From the NCBI GenBank assembly GCA_902525995.1, contig CABZJG010000023.1, positions 1 through 14,091 on the forward strand: a stretch of 14,091 nucleotides of DNA, written 5' to 3'. The notes beneath the pieces were generated by a model. The model was not told the DNA's origin and did not search any database. It saw only the letters and a list, made by a program, of their open reading frames with translations. Shown here in pieces: positions 14,002 through 14,091 of the stretch (position 1 is the first letter of the stretch; each line of letters begins with the position of its first letter). Source of the stretch: Paracoccaceae bacterium. Its GTDB lineage: Bacteria > Pseudomonadota > Alphaproteobacteria > Rhodobacterales > Rhodobacteraceae. Made by a program: the position numbers and the translations under genes.

Positions 14002-14091
14002 CTATAGGCGGCGCAGACGCGTTTCAGCTGCAGCCTCTTCACGCAGTATTGCCAACACCTCTGGCCGATACTCCGGCCTATCTATGGAAGA
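14002..14091 (-). CDS. C-terminal end of a truncated minus-strand gene
   Basis: The last 29 codons of an open frame that runs off the window edge, ending in TAG at 14002-14004. The visible tail (IDRPEYRPEVLAILREEAAA, then ETRLRRL) is a charged helix with plausible codon use. Too little is present to name a family. About 55 nt separate its stop from the sigma-28-like promoter of the next minus-strand gene. Confidence 0.5.
   Translation of the reverse strand, partial: SSIDRPEYRPEVLAILREEAAAETRLRRL

Overview
The window is a flagellar gene cluster from a Gram-negative bacterium. It is most likely a marine-type alphaproteobacterium of moderate GC (my impression from protein style and layout; no search was possible). 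Nearly every gene belongs to flagellum export, basal-body assembly, late-gene control or filament production.

Layout: (1) 33-718, a FliS-like flagellin chaperone and a translationally coupled FliT-like small protein. (2) 753-4189 on the minus strand, flhA followed by a divergent flhF. (3) 4324-7037 on the plus strand, flgP-like lipoprotein, flgT, a LysM periplasmic protein and flgA, i.e. H-ring/basal-disk parts plus the P-ring chaperone. (4) 7105-8121, flgM (anti-sigma-28), a small FlgN-position helical protein and a DUF2802-like membrane protein. (5) 8131-8829 on the minus strand, an exported Sel1/TPR protein. (6) 8830-11979, two tandem flagellin genes. (7) 12037-12552, a gene-poor stretch. 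(8) 12553-13896 on the minus strand, a TPR plus TylF-like methyltransferase fusion, then the last codons of another minus-strand gene at the edge.

Two promoter classes fit a flagellar hierarchy. Back-to-back sigma-54 type elements (GG-N10-GC) lie between flhA and flgP. Four late units (flgM, flagellin 1, flagellin 2, TPR-methyltransferase) each have TAAA-N15-(G/A)CCGT at a suitable distance, a sigma-28 type signal whose activity FlgM would restrain.

The most unusual element lies upstream of flagellin 1. Nine tandem modules of about 45 bp (9032-9425) each fold as two consecutive small hairpins. The stems vary between copies by compensatory and G-U changes, which is what selection on RNA structure looks like, and the G-U pairs work only in the plus-strand transcript. 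The last module sits just before the flagellin 1 ribosome binding site, and one copy of the same module precedes flagellin 2. This predicts a leader of roughly 460 nt with nine modules on one flagellin mRNA, against roughly 100 nt with a single module on its close paralog. A repeated binding site for a flagellin mRNA regulator is my leading inference, but the ligand is unknown.
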